DNA from: Lishizhenia sp965656535
GTDB lineage: Bacteria > Bacteroidota > Bacteroidia > Flavobacteriales_D > Crocinitomicaceae
Direction of reading: 5' to 3'
DNA length: 64,000 nucleotides
Assembly (NCBI GenBank): GCA_965656535.1
Contig: CBFHKX010000001.1
Location: 744,001-808,000, forward strand
Numbering within the stretch: position 1 is the stretch's first letter; each line of letters starts with the position of its first letter. The notes beneath the pieces were generated by a model, which was given only the letters and a program-made list of their open reading frames with translations, was not told where the DNA came from and made no database searches. The position numbers and the translations under genes are program-made. Below are positions 17,377 through 25,395 of this stretch, piece by piece.

Positions 17377-18855
17377 ATGACAGAAAATATTACACTTGTT
17401 TTTCCACATCAATTGTACGAGGAAAATCCATGCTTAGATAAATCGAGAAGGGTGTTTATAATAGAAGATGATTTGTTTTTTACAAAACAACCTTTTCATA
17501 AGCAGAAATTAGTGCTTCATAGAGCAACAATGAAGTTTTACGCAGATTACTTACAGAACAAAGGGTTACGGGTAACCTATATAGAGCAGTCGGATTACCA
17601 AGGCATTGAAAACCTTTTTAAGAAGAATTTGTACGATGAAAACGTGAAGCAAATTCATTTTTGTGACCCTGTTGACTTTTTGTTAAGCAAGCGAATTAAA
17701 CGTTATGCAGAAAAGTACAGCTTAAAAATTGTGCAATATGAAAACCCAAACTTTCTTTCTACAAGGAAGCAAAATGAAGAAATGTTGGGCGAAGAAAGTG
17801 ATAACTATTTAATGGCAAGTTATTATCAAAAGCAACGTAAACGCCTTCAAATTTTAGTAGAAAACAATAAACCATTGCACGGAAAGTGGAGTTTTGATGC
17901 CGAAAACAGAAAGGCCTTACCCAAAAATTATGTTGCTCCAACACCATGGACAACCCACAAGAATCAATATATAGAAAAGGCAAAAGAATATGTTTTAGAT
18001 AACTTTCCAAATAACCCAGGAAGTTTTGAAAACTTTATTTACCCTGTAAACTTTGAAGATGCCAGAGAATCGTTTATACATTTTTTGGAATACAGAATGA
18101 GTGGGTATGGACCTTATCAAGATGCACTTAATTTTGACCAACCTTTTGTAAATCATGCTTTACTTTCTTGCGCTTTAAACATTGGATTATTGCAACCAGA
18201 TTATGTGATAGATGAAGTATTAAAGTATTATGAAGAACATCCAGAAATACCCTTTTCAAGTATAGAGGGTTTCATAAGGCAAGTAATTGGTTGGCGAGAA
18301 TTTATTAGAGCAATTTATGAACGACACGGAGTTAAACAACGAACCACCAATCAATGGAAGTTTGATAACGATGTGAATTTAGAAGAAATAAATGCGCTTC
18401 TACCATTAAAACAAGTACATGAAAAGGTAGAAAAATATGGCTACGCACATCACATAGAAAGATTAATGCTTTTGGGTAATTTCTTCTTACTTTCAGAAAT
18501 TAATCCAGACAAGGTGTACAACTATTTTATGACGTATTATATTGATGCTTACGACTGGGTAATGGTTCCAAATGTATATGGTATGAGTCAACACGCTGAT
18601 GGCGGATTAATGACAACCAAGCCTTATATTTCTTCTTCTAACTATTTGTCTAAACAAGGGTTAAAAAGAGATCCAGAGTGGAGCGAGACATGGGACGCCT
18701 TGTATTGGAGGTTTCTATTTAAACACAGAGATTTCTTTGAACAAAATCCGAGAGCAAAAAGAATGACTTGGCACTTAGACAAGATGTCAGACGAAAAACT
18801 AAACCACCATTTAGATACGGCACAAGCTTTTTTAAACAAATTAAAATCCGCATAA
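17377..18855 (+). CDS. PhrB/FeS-BCP-type photolyase lacking the iron-sulfur ligands
   Basis: The 492-residue protein belongs to the prokaryotic (6-4) photolyase family typified by Agrobacterium PhrB: ITLVFPHQLYEENPCL at the start, KWSFDAENRKALP, FIRQVIGWREFIRAIY, GYAHHIERLMLLGNF (H358, H359, corresponding to the catalytic His pair) and GMSQHADGGLMTTKPYISS. In PhrB four cysteines hold a 4Fe-4S cluster. Here the Cys before YAHH is Pro, and the CxxC...C segment between NYL and ALYW (from about residue 422) is shortened with no cysteine. So this member should have no cluster. It is the last gene of the three-gene photolyase cluster. Confidence 0.92.
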   Translation: MTENITLVFPHQLYEENPCLDKSRRVFIIEDDLFFTKQPFHKQKLVLHRATMKFYADYLQNKGLRVTYIEQSDYQGIENLFKKNLYDENVKQIHFCDPVDFLLSKRIKRYAEKYSLKIVQYENPNFLSTRKQNEEMLGEESDNYLMASYYQKQRKRLQILVENNKPLHGKWSFDAENRKALPKNYVAPTPWTTHKNQYIEKAKEYVLDNFPNNPGSFENFIYPVNFEDARESFIHFLEYRMSGYGPYQDALNFDQPFVNHALLSCALNIGLLQPDYVIDEVLKYYEEHPEIPFSSIEGFIRQVIGWREFIRAIYERHGVKQRTTNQWKFDNDVNLEEINALLPLKQVHEKVEKYGYAHHIERLMLLGNFFLLSEINPDKVYNYFMTYYIDAYDWVMVPNVYGMSQHADGGLMTTKPYISSSNYLSKQGLKRDPEWSETWDALYWRFLFKHRDFFEQNPRAKRMTWHLDKMSDEKLNHHLDTAQAFLNKLKSA

Positions 18856-18888
18856 TTGTAAAAACGGCACATATCGCAAGATGTGGAT

Positions 18889-18918
18889 AAGACGTATCTG
18901 TTAAAGGGTGCGTCTTTT
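18889..18918 (+). terminator. Probable terminator of the photolyase cluster
   Basis: AAGACG pairs with CGTCTT, with three more inner pairs after one mismatch, and a run of T follows. The stem is moderate. It lies between the convergent photolyase and mgtE genes. Confidence 0.5.
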
Positions 18919-18968
18919 TTATTTAAAATTATGAGGAGAACTATTGTTTTGATAAGGCGACGGTAAAT

Positions 18969-20318
18969 TCAAATACCGTATAACATTATTCCAATAGTGA
19001 AATAAATAAATAAACCTAAAACGTCGTTTACAGTTGTGATAAATGGTCCGGTAGCTAGAGCTGGATCAATTTTGTATTTGTTTAGAACCAGCGGAACCAA
19101 AGTACCAAACATAGCAGCAAACATAATTACAGTAAATAGAGATAAGCTCACCGTTAAGCCTAGAGTAATATCTTCTAGCAGTAAAGTAACTCCAAAAATG
19201 ATGATAGAGCAAATAAAACCATTTAGCAAGCCTACAATTGCTTCTTTCTTAACTTTGGAGAAAATAGAATCAAATTGAGAAGAACCGTTTGCTAAAGATT
19301 GTACTACTATTGCAGAAGATTGTACACCCACATTACCACCCATTGCAGCAATTAAAGGAATAAAGAAGGCTAAGGTTGGTATTTTACTTATTGTACCTTC
19401 AAAACTACCAATTACTTGCGCGCCTAATACTCCGCCTAATAAGCCAATTAATAACCACGGTAAGCGTGCTCTAGAAATACGCCAAACAGAACTGGTAGAT
19501 TCAATACGCTCAGAAATACCAGATGCCATTTGAAAATCTTTATCTGCTTCTTCTTTTATAATATCTACAACATCATCTATGGTAATTCTACCTACTAATT
19601 TCTGTTGCAAATCTACAACGGGTACAGAAACTAAATTATATTTATCTATCACTCGCGCTACATCTTCTTTATCCATTCCGGTAGGAACTGAGATGAGGTT
19701 TTTTGATTGGTATAAATCTTTTATGAGTGTGGTGGGCTTTGCGAAAAGTAAGCGTTTTAAAGAAAGAACACCAACAAAATGTTCTTTATTATCTACTACA
19801 TAAATGGTAAACACTTTCTCTACTTCTTCTGCTTGTTTTCTTAATTCTATCACACAGCGATTTACAGGCCAGTCCATTTTAGCGGTAATGAACTCGGTTT
19901 GCATTAAACCACCCGCCGTATCTTCGTCATAATTTAAAAGATCTACTAGTTCTGCAGCATCATCGTTATCCATTTCTGCAATAACTTCTACTTGCTCTTT
20001 TTGTGTAAGTTCTCCTAAAATATCTACGGCATCATCAGAATCTAAGTTTTCTAATTGTTCTGCAATTTGAATAGGAGTTAAGGACTTTATGAAACGCTCG
20101 CGCACTTCTTCTTCTAACTCCATCAAAACAGCTGCCTGTAAATCTTCACTTAAACGGTAGTAAACGGCTTTTGCTTGAGCATTATTAAGTTCATCCAGAA
20201 TATCTGCAATATCCGCCTCATGTAGGTCTAAAACTTTAGAATCTACAGCAGCGTAATCTTCACGCTCTATGGCGTCTCTAATTTCATCAAGATATTCTCT
20301 GGTTAACTCAAACTGCAT
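18969..20318 (-). CDS. mgtE: Magnesium transporter MgtE
   Basis: The 449-residue protein has the full MgtE layout: an N-terminal helical MgtE_N domain (to about residue 130), a CBS pair (about 135-260, with VPTGMDKEDVARVIDKYNLVS), then a five-helix membrane domain starting near residue 285 (RLPWLLIGLLGGVLGAQV) that contains the conserved AAMGGNVGVQSS pore loop and TTVNDVLGLFIYF. MgtE is a Mg2+-gated channel: the cytosolic domains close it when magnesium is plentiful. It stands alone, convergent with the photolyase cluster. All key regions are present. Confidence 0.97.
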   Translation of the reverse strand: MQFELTREYLDEIRDAIEREDYAAVDSKVLDLHEADIADILDELNNAQAKAVYYRLSEDLQAAVLMELEEEVRERFIKSLTPIQIAEQLENLDSDDAVDILGELTQKEQVEVIAEMDNDDAAELVDLLNYDEDTAGGLMQTEFITAKMDWPVNRCVIELRKQAEEVEKVFTIYVVDNKEHFVGVLSLKRLLFAKPTTLIKDLYQSKNLISVPTGMDKEDVARVIDKYNLVSVPVVDLQQKLVGRITIDDVVDIIKEEADKDFQMASGISERIESTSSVWRISRARLPWLLIGLLGGVLGAQVIGSFEGTISKIPTLAFFIPLIAAMGGNVGVQSSAIVVQSLANGSSQFDSIFSKVKKEAIVGLLNGFICSIIIFGVTLLLEDITLGLTVSLSLFTVIMFAAMFGTLVPLVLNKYKIDPALATGPFITTVNDVLGLFIYFTIGIMLYGI

Positions 20319-20349
20319 AACGAGTTCAAAGATAGGGTTTATATCTAAT

Positions 20350-20377
20350 TTAAGAATGCAGAATTAAGAATGTAGAA
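20350..20377. repeat. Two tandem copies of a 14-base repeat
   Basis: TTAAGAATGCAGAA and TTAAGAATGTAGAA follow each other with a single difference, in the gap between mgtE and the first T9SS paralog. Similar AT-rich short tandem repeats are common between flavobacterial genes. No function can be assigned. Confidence 0.6.
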
Positions 20378-20415
20378 TTAATTATGACGCATGTTGATAC
20401 AATATCTTTTTCCGC

Positions 20416-22014
20416 TTAGTTCTTTACCAGTTTATTTTGCTCAACTTTTCCGTTATGTTCTATTTCTAAAACATACCAACCAGTGGGTAGGTTTTCTAGC
20501 GATAGTTGATTTTTGTTTTGAGTAGTGAGTACAATCTTACCTTGCGCATTTGCAACCGTAACGCGGTTTACTGTTTCAGAAAAATAAACGTTGTTTTCTG
20601 TTGGGTTGGGATATACTTTGATTTGCTTACTTGCATTTTCCTCTGCAATAGTTAACCAGTTTTGTACATCTACATCTGCAATCCACGCATCAAAACCACC
20701 GTTGCTTACAACACTCATGTTTCCGATAGAGGAAGCTGAGCTGTTTGTAGTTGACATAATTGTTAATTCTGTGGGCGTGTTACCTAGTATTACTCTTCCA
20801 TAATCTTCATTTGCACCACCAAAACTTTCTTGTGTAAGTATGTTGCCATTTAAATCTGTAATAAATACCCATAAATCTTCTTCTCCATAGTTAGGAGATG
20901 TTTTATTCCCAAATCCATTTACTAGTGAACGTGTAACAACAGAAAAAACCAACTTGTCATAATCCGCATAAAACATATCTGCAGTCGATTCATTCCAAGA
21001 ACCTCCGTAAGAATTATCCCATTCAATTTCGTAATTTTCATTCAATTTAACAACCCATAAATCTCTATACATCCACCAATTGGGAGAACCTGTTTCAAAC
21101 GAAAAGGAAGAAGCAGTTTTGTTACCGCTAACATGTGAGAAACTAGTAGACAAAATGTAAAAATATCCATTTAACATATAAATGCTTTCTACTCTTTCTT
21201 CTGCAACACCTCCAAAACATTTTTGGTTGGTTATGTTAAAATTTTCATCTATTTCAACAAGCCAGATATCACTACCACCAAATCCTAGTTCAGTTTTATT
21301 ACCGTCGTTACCTAAAGCTTGGAGCGCCAAAAGAAAAGTGCTATCAGCCGTTTTAATTATAGTACCAAAGTCACCTTCGGAATTCGAGGTTCCAAAAACT
21401 TTTTGGTTCGTAATTGTCCCATTATTCTGATCTATTTCTAATAACCAGTAATCTGAAAACCCATAATTTATAACCGTTTTATTCCCAGAAATGTCAGAAC
21501 TACTGGCACCTAAAATGTACAGTTGACCAGAACTTAAAAGGGAAGACCATGGCCTGTCAAAACCGTTACCGCCATAACTGAATTCGCTTGTTTTTACACC
21601 GTCAAAGGAAATCTTAAATACCCAAATGTCACTATCGCCATTAGATGCAACAGATTTATTCCCGCTGACATCGCTTCGCGATTCGGAAATTAAAAGGAAT
21701 CCATCTGTAAGCAAATGTGTATCCCATAGTATTTCGTTTTCAATCCCTCCATATATCGTATCCCATAAGATATTATTGTTTATATCAGTTTTTACTACCC
21801 AAATATCAAATTGTCCAAAACTATCATCTGATTTATTACCAGATGCGGGAGAATTACTGTTTCCGAAATAAAATATGCTATTACCAACAACATGCTTGAA
21901 TGACAAATTATCATCCAAAACACCTCCAATCATTTTCTCATTACTCAATGTAAATTGAGCTACTGAGGTTTGCATAGCAATCAGAAAAAAGAGTAGAATG
22001 TATAAATATTTCAT
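20416..22014 (-). CDS. T9SS type A surface protein with repeated GG-x-D-W motifs, paralog 1
   Basis: The 532-residue secreted protein has a signal peptide ending SVAQFTLSNE, then about seven repeats of roughly 55-60 residues with the pattern SGNKT...G..DIWV.KTD..., each ending near YGG..NE, probably beta-propeller-like blades. The C-terminus is a type A sorting domain starting KVYPNPTENN and ending EQNKLVKN, which routes the protein through the type IX secretion system to the cell surface. It is the last of three tandem paralogs; its terminal 282 bases are identical to those of paralog 2. Ligand and role are unknown. Confidence 0.85.
   Translation of the reverse strand: MKYLYILLFFLIAMQTSVAQFTLSNEKMIGGVLDDNLSFKHVVGNSIFYFGNSNSPASGNKSDDSFGQFDIWVVKTDINNNILWDTIYGGIENEILWDTHLLTDGFLLISESRSDVSGNKSVASNGDSDIWVFKISFDGVKTSEFSYGGNGFDRPWSSLLSSGQLYILGASSSDISGNKTVINYGFSDYWLLEIDQNNGTITNQKVFGTSNSEGDFGTIIKTADSTFLLALQALGNDGNKTELGFGGSDIWLVEIDENFNITNQKCFGGVAEERVESIYMLNGYFYILSTSFSHVSGNKTASSFSFETGSPNWWMYRDLWVVKLNENYEIEWDNSYGGSWNESTADMFYADYDKLVFSVVTRSLVNGFGNKTSPNYGEEDLWVFITDLNGNILTQESFGGANEDYGRVILGNTPTELTIMSTTNSSASSIGNMSVVSNGGFDAWIADVDVQNWLTIAEENASKQIKVYPNPTENNVYFSETVNRVTVANAQGKIVLTTQNKNQLSLENLPTGWYVLEIEHNGKVEQNKLVKN
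20428..20709. repeat. 282-bp identical repeat, copy A (C-terminal part of paralog 1)
   Basis: By direct comparison this segment is base-for-base the same as 22145-22426. It covers the linker and the T9SS sorting domain. The final 111 bases (20599-20709) also occur unchanged at 23922-24032 in paralog 3. Confidence 0.9.
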
Positions 22015-22029
22015 ATTTAAAAAAATTAA

Positions 22030-22063
22030 AGTTGCACCTACCAGTTAAGTAGTAGATGCAACT
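22030..22063 (-). terminator. Hairpin between paralogs 2 and 1
   Basis: AGTTGCA and TGCAACT pair, with an inner CTAC/GTAG stem. On the minus strand the hairpin is followed by a T-rich stretch. It probably terminates or attenuates transcription after paralog 2. Confidence 0.55.
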
Positions 22064-22132
22064 ATTTGATTATCTAATTATTAAAGCTGTCTTTAAAATA
22101 AGTGAAATTCTTGTATGACTTTACGAATTCGC

Positions 22133-23731
22133 TTACCTTTTTATCAGTTTATTTTGCTCAACTTTTCCGTTATGTTCTATTTCTAAAACATACCAACCAG
22201 TGGGTAGGTTTTCTAGCGATAGTTGATTTTTGTTTTGAGTAGTGAGTACAATCTTACCTTGCGCATTTGCAACCGTAACGCGGTTTACTGTTTCAGAAAA
22301 ATAAACGTTGTTTTCTGTTGGGTTGGGATATACTTTGATTTGCTTACTTGCATTTTCCTCTGCAATAGTTAACCAGTTTTGTACATCTACATCTGCAATC
22401 CACGCATCAAAACCACCGTTGCTTACTACGCTAATATTACCAATTGCCGATGCTGTACTATTTGTGAATACACTTAAAAACAACTCTGTTGGAGAATTTC
22501 CTGGACTTACACTTCCATAATCTTCTCCAGTACCACCAAAATTCTGTTGCGTTAAAATATTACCATCCAAATCTGTAATAACTACCCAAACATCTTCTTG
22601 CCCATAATTTGGAGTGGTTTTGTTTCCTGCACCGTTTGCGTTGGATCTTGATGTGCAACTTAAAACTAGTTTATCATGCTCTGCGTAGAAAACACTAGAA
22701 GAAATTTCATCTGCACCACTTCCATAACTCCGATCCCAAATCAAATTAAAATTATTGTCAATTTTGAGCGACCAAAGATCACTTAAAAAGAACCAATTTG
22801 GATTATTTCCATTTAAAAAAGAAAATGAAGGTGATGTTTTATTTCCACTAATATGCGAGTTACCTTCTGCAGCAATGTAGTAATGTCCATTATGCTCGAT
22901 AATATTACTCAACCTTTCTTCAAAATCCCCACCAAAGCATTTTTCATTTATTATGTTTAGGTTTTGATCTAGTTCCAATAGCCATATATCGTTGCTTCCA
23001 TAACCAGGGTCAGTTTTGTTTCCATCATTTCCATACGCCGTTCCAGCTAAAATTATGTTACCAAAACTATTTTTAATGATTTGTGCATTAAAAAATTCAT
23101 CATTAGAAGTGCCAAAACTAGCTTGATAATCAATTATGCCATTAATTGTATTAACTTGAATGAGCCAATAATCGTTACCTCCAAAATTAGAAGTTGTTTT
23201 ATTGCCTGAGACACCCGATTGCGATGAAGATAATATGAAAAGCTGATTGTTGTCAAAAATTGCAGACAACGGACGCTCGGAATTAGTTCCTCCATACGTA
23301 TATTGATTAAGAATATTACCGTCAAGATCTATACTTAACACCCAAATGTCAGCAGATCCAATAGAACCAGTTGTTTTATTTCCGCTAACCCCAGATAGGG
23401 ACTGTATGATTAAATAAAAACCATTGGAATCTTGTTGCACAGCAAACAACTGGTCAAAGTCATTACCACCGTAGACAGTGTCCCACAAAACTGTATAGTT
23501 TAGATCTGTGCAAACCAACCAAGCGTCTCGATCTCCAAAACTATCATCACTTTTTGTACCACTAGCATCAGAATTGCTATTTCCAAACAAGTAAAATGTA
23601 TCATTAACTCTAAATTTTGCTATGATTCCATCATCTAAAGTTCCTCCAAAAACTTTCTCATTACTTAGAGTAAATTGAGAAAAGAGGATATATGTTAATA
23701 GGGTAAAAGAGATTGATAAAATAAGTTTCAT
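22133..23731 (-). CDS. T9SS type A surface protein with repeated GG-x-D-W motifs, paralog 2
   Basis: The 532-residue protein has the same design as its neighbours: signal peptide (MKLILSISFTLLTYILFSQ), seven or so SGNKT...DxW repeats, and a type A sorting tail. It is a mosaic. Its signal peptide matches paralog 3 almost exactly, the segment around YAEHDKLVLSCTSRSNANG is shared with paralog 3, while its last 282 bases are identical to paralog 1. Only 7 bases separate it from paralog 3, so the two are likely co-transcribed. The mosaic points to recent gene conversion or duplication. Biochemical role unknown. Confidence 0.85.
   Translation of the reverse strand: MKLILSISFTLLTYILFSQFTLSNEKVFGGTLDDGIIAKFRVNDTFYLFGNSNSDASGTKSDDSFGDRDAWLVCTDLNYTVLWDTVYGGNDFDQLFAVQQDSNGFYLIIQSLSGVSGNKTTGSIGSADIWVLSIDLDGNILNQYTYGGTNSERPLSAIFDNNQLFILSSSQSGVSGNKTTSNFGGNDYWLIQVNTINGIIDYQASFGTSNDEFFNAQIIKNSFGNIILAGTAYGNDGNKTDPGYGSNDIWLLELDQNLNIINEKCFGGDFEERLSNIIEHNGHYYIAAEGNSHISGNKTSPSFSFLNGNNPNWFFLSDLWSLKIDNNFNLIWDRSYGSGADEISSSVFYAEHDKLVLSCTSRSNANGAGNKTTPNYGQEDVWVVITDLDGNILTQQNFGGTGEDYGSVSPGNSPTELFLSVFTNSTASAIGNISVVSNGGFDAWIADVDVQNWLTIAEENASKQIKVYPNPTENNVYFSETVNRVTVANAQGKIVLTTQNKNQLSLENLPTGWYVLEIEHNGKVEQNKLIKR
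22145..22426. repeat. 282-bp identical repeat, copy B (C-terminal part of paralog 2)
   Basis: This segment is identical to 20428-20709. Identity breaks sharply on both sides: one base after each stop-proximal end and at the codon for the VVSN block. Confidence 0.9.
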
Positions 23732-23738
23732 AGTTTGA

Positions 23739-25340
23739 TTATTGTTTCAATATTTTAGTGAATTCTACCAAATCTTGGTTCATGGTTTTAATTAAGTACC
23801 AACCCGTAGGCAACAAAGTTAAATCTAGCCTATCTGTTTGTTGTTTAGTTGATAGTAGTTTGCCCTGTGCACTATACAGCTCTAAATTTTCTACTTTTTG
23901 AGATAAAGTTATGAAATCTGTTGTTGGGTTGGGATATACTTTGATTTGCTTACTTGCATTTTCCTCTGCAATAGTTAACCAGTTTTGTACATCTACATCT
24001 GCAATCCACGCATCAAAACCACCGTTGCTTACTACGCTCATGTTTCCGATAGAGGAAGCTGAGCTGTTTGTAAACACGTTTAAAAATAGTTCTGTTGGAG
24101 AATTACCTGGACTTACAACACCATAATCTTCTCCAGTACCACCAAAATTCTGTTGTGTTAAAATATTACCATCCAAATCTGTAATTACTACCCAAACGTC
24201 TTCTTGGCCGTAATTGGGTGTGGTTTTATTTCCTGCACCGTTTGCGTTGGATCTTGATGTGCAACTTAAAACTAATTTATCATGCTCTGCGTAGAAAATA
24301 TTTCCATTTGATTCTGTTCCAGGACCACCGTAGGATTTATCCCAGACTAAATTAAAGTTAACGTCTAACTTTAATAACCACAGATCTGAACTAAAAAACC
24401 AATTAGGATTACTTCCATCTAGAAATGAAAAAGAAGGACTCGTTTTGTTACCACTAATATGCGAACTTGAAGTTGAAATCAAATAATAGTAACCATCTTT
24501 TTCTATAATATCGTTAGCTTGTTCTTCATAAATTCCTCCAAAACATTTTTCTTTTAGAATATTCAGATCAGGATCTAGTTCTAATAACCATATATCGGTA
24601 CTACCATATCCCAGTTCTGTTTTATTTCCGTCTGCTAGAGCTAAAGCCGAAGAATAAAATAACAGGCTGTTAGATGCTGTTTTAATGATTCGCTGAATAC
24701 CCAATTCTATACCGCTCGTTCCAAAGGATTTTTGCGTTTGAATTTGCCCGTCATTTTTATTGACTTTTAATATCCAATAATCTGAAGAACCAAAATTAGC
24801 TGTAGTTTTGTTTCCGCTTACACCAGATTCGCTAACAGCACTAATGTAAATGACATTATCAATTAGTGTCATTGTCGATATGTATTCAATATCATCGCCA
24901 CCGTAGGACTGCTGATATAGGATATTACCTAGTAAATCTAATTTTAGCAACCACAAATCGCTGTCACCATAAAATGGTGTAGTTTTGTTACCGTCTTGTA
25001 ATGAATTAGTTCTACCGATCAAATAAAAATTGTTTCCATCAAACTGAACATTTTCTAAAGACTCATTACCAGAACCTCCATAAATTGTGTCCCAAAGAAT
25101 ATTATTATTTAAATCAGTACATACCATCCAAAAGTCATTCATGCCAAATGAGTTCTGACCTTTATCACCTCCAGCGTTTGAAGCGCTAGATCCAAAAAAG
25201 TAGTAGTTATTGTTAACTTTAAACCTTTTTAAAATTCCATCATTTTGTGAACCACCAAAAGATCTTTCATTACTTAAAGTAAATTGAGAAAAGAGGGTAT
25301 ATGTTAATAGAGTAAAAGAGATTGATAAAATAAGTTTCAT
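23739..25340 (-). CDS. T9SS type A surface protein with repeated GG-x-D-W motifs, paralog 3
   Basis: The 533-residue protein shares the repeat architecture and signal peptide (MKLILSISFTLLTYTLFSQ) with paralog 2, but carries a different sorting domain after the common NASKQIKVYPNPT block (TDFITLSQKVENLELYSAQG to FTKILKQ). Thus the tail has been swapped at the PNPT boundary, relative to paralogs 1 and 2. It is the first gene of the tandem array and lies behind a strong hairpin. Probably an outer-surface protein exported by T9SS; what it binds is unknown. Confidence 0.85.
   Translation of the reverse strand: MKLILSISFTLLTYTLFSQFTLSNERSFGGSQNDGILKRFKVNNNYYFFGSSASNAGGDKGQNSFGMNDFWMVCTDLNNNILWDTIYGGSGNESLENVQFDGNNFYLIGRTNSLQDGNKTTPFYGDSDLWLLKLDLLGNILYQQSYGGDDIEYISTMTLIDNVIYISAVSESGVSGNKTTANFGSSDYWILKVNKNDGQIQTQKSFGTSGIELGIQRIIKTASNSLLFYSSALALADGNKTELGYGSTDIWLLELDPDLNILKEKCFGGIYEEQANDIIEKDGYYYLISTSSSHISGNKTSPSFSFLDGSNPNWFFSSDLWLLKLDVNFNLVWDKSYGGPGTESNGNIFYAEHDKLVLSCTSRSNANGAGNKTTPNYGQEDVWVVITDLDGNILTQQNFGGTGEDYGVVSPGNSPTELFLNVFTNSSASSIGNMSVVSNGGFDAWIADVDVQNWLTIAEENASKQIKVYPNPTTDFITLSQKVENLELYSAQGKLLSTKQQTDRLDLTLLPTGWYLIKTMNQDLVEFTKILKQ
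23922..24032. repeat. 111-bp shared segment, copy C (paralog 3)
   Basis: It is identical to 20599-20709 and the matching part of paralog 2. The next 36 bases at 24037-24072 match paralog 1 (20714-20749) but not paralog 2, while the few bases in between match paralog 2. This alternation is a mosaic signature. Confidence 0.85.
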
Positions 25341-25353
25341 AAAATTTAATTTA

Positions 25354-25389
25354 AAAGAACAACTACCTGCTTAAAGGTAGTTGTTCTTT
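25354..25389 (-). terminator. Terminator between the G-tract gene and paralog 3
   Basis: A perfect 15-bp stem (AAAGAACAACTACCT with its complement) and a 6-base loop, followed on the minus strand by TTTTAAATT. It ends the transcript of the upstream T9SS cargo gene. Confidence 0.85.
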
Positions 25390-25395
25390 AAGTAA

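Noticed and set aside
20416..25340. Repeated DNA considered as a CRISPR array
   Set aside because: The repeats are long coding segments of three paralogous genes, without short regular repeats and spacers.
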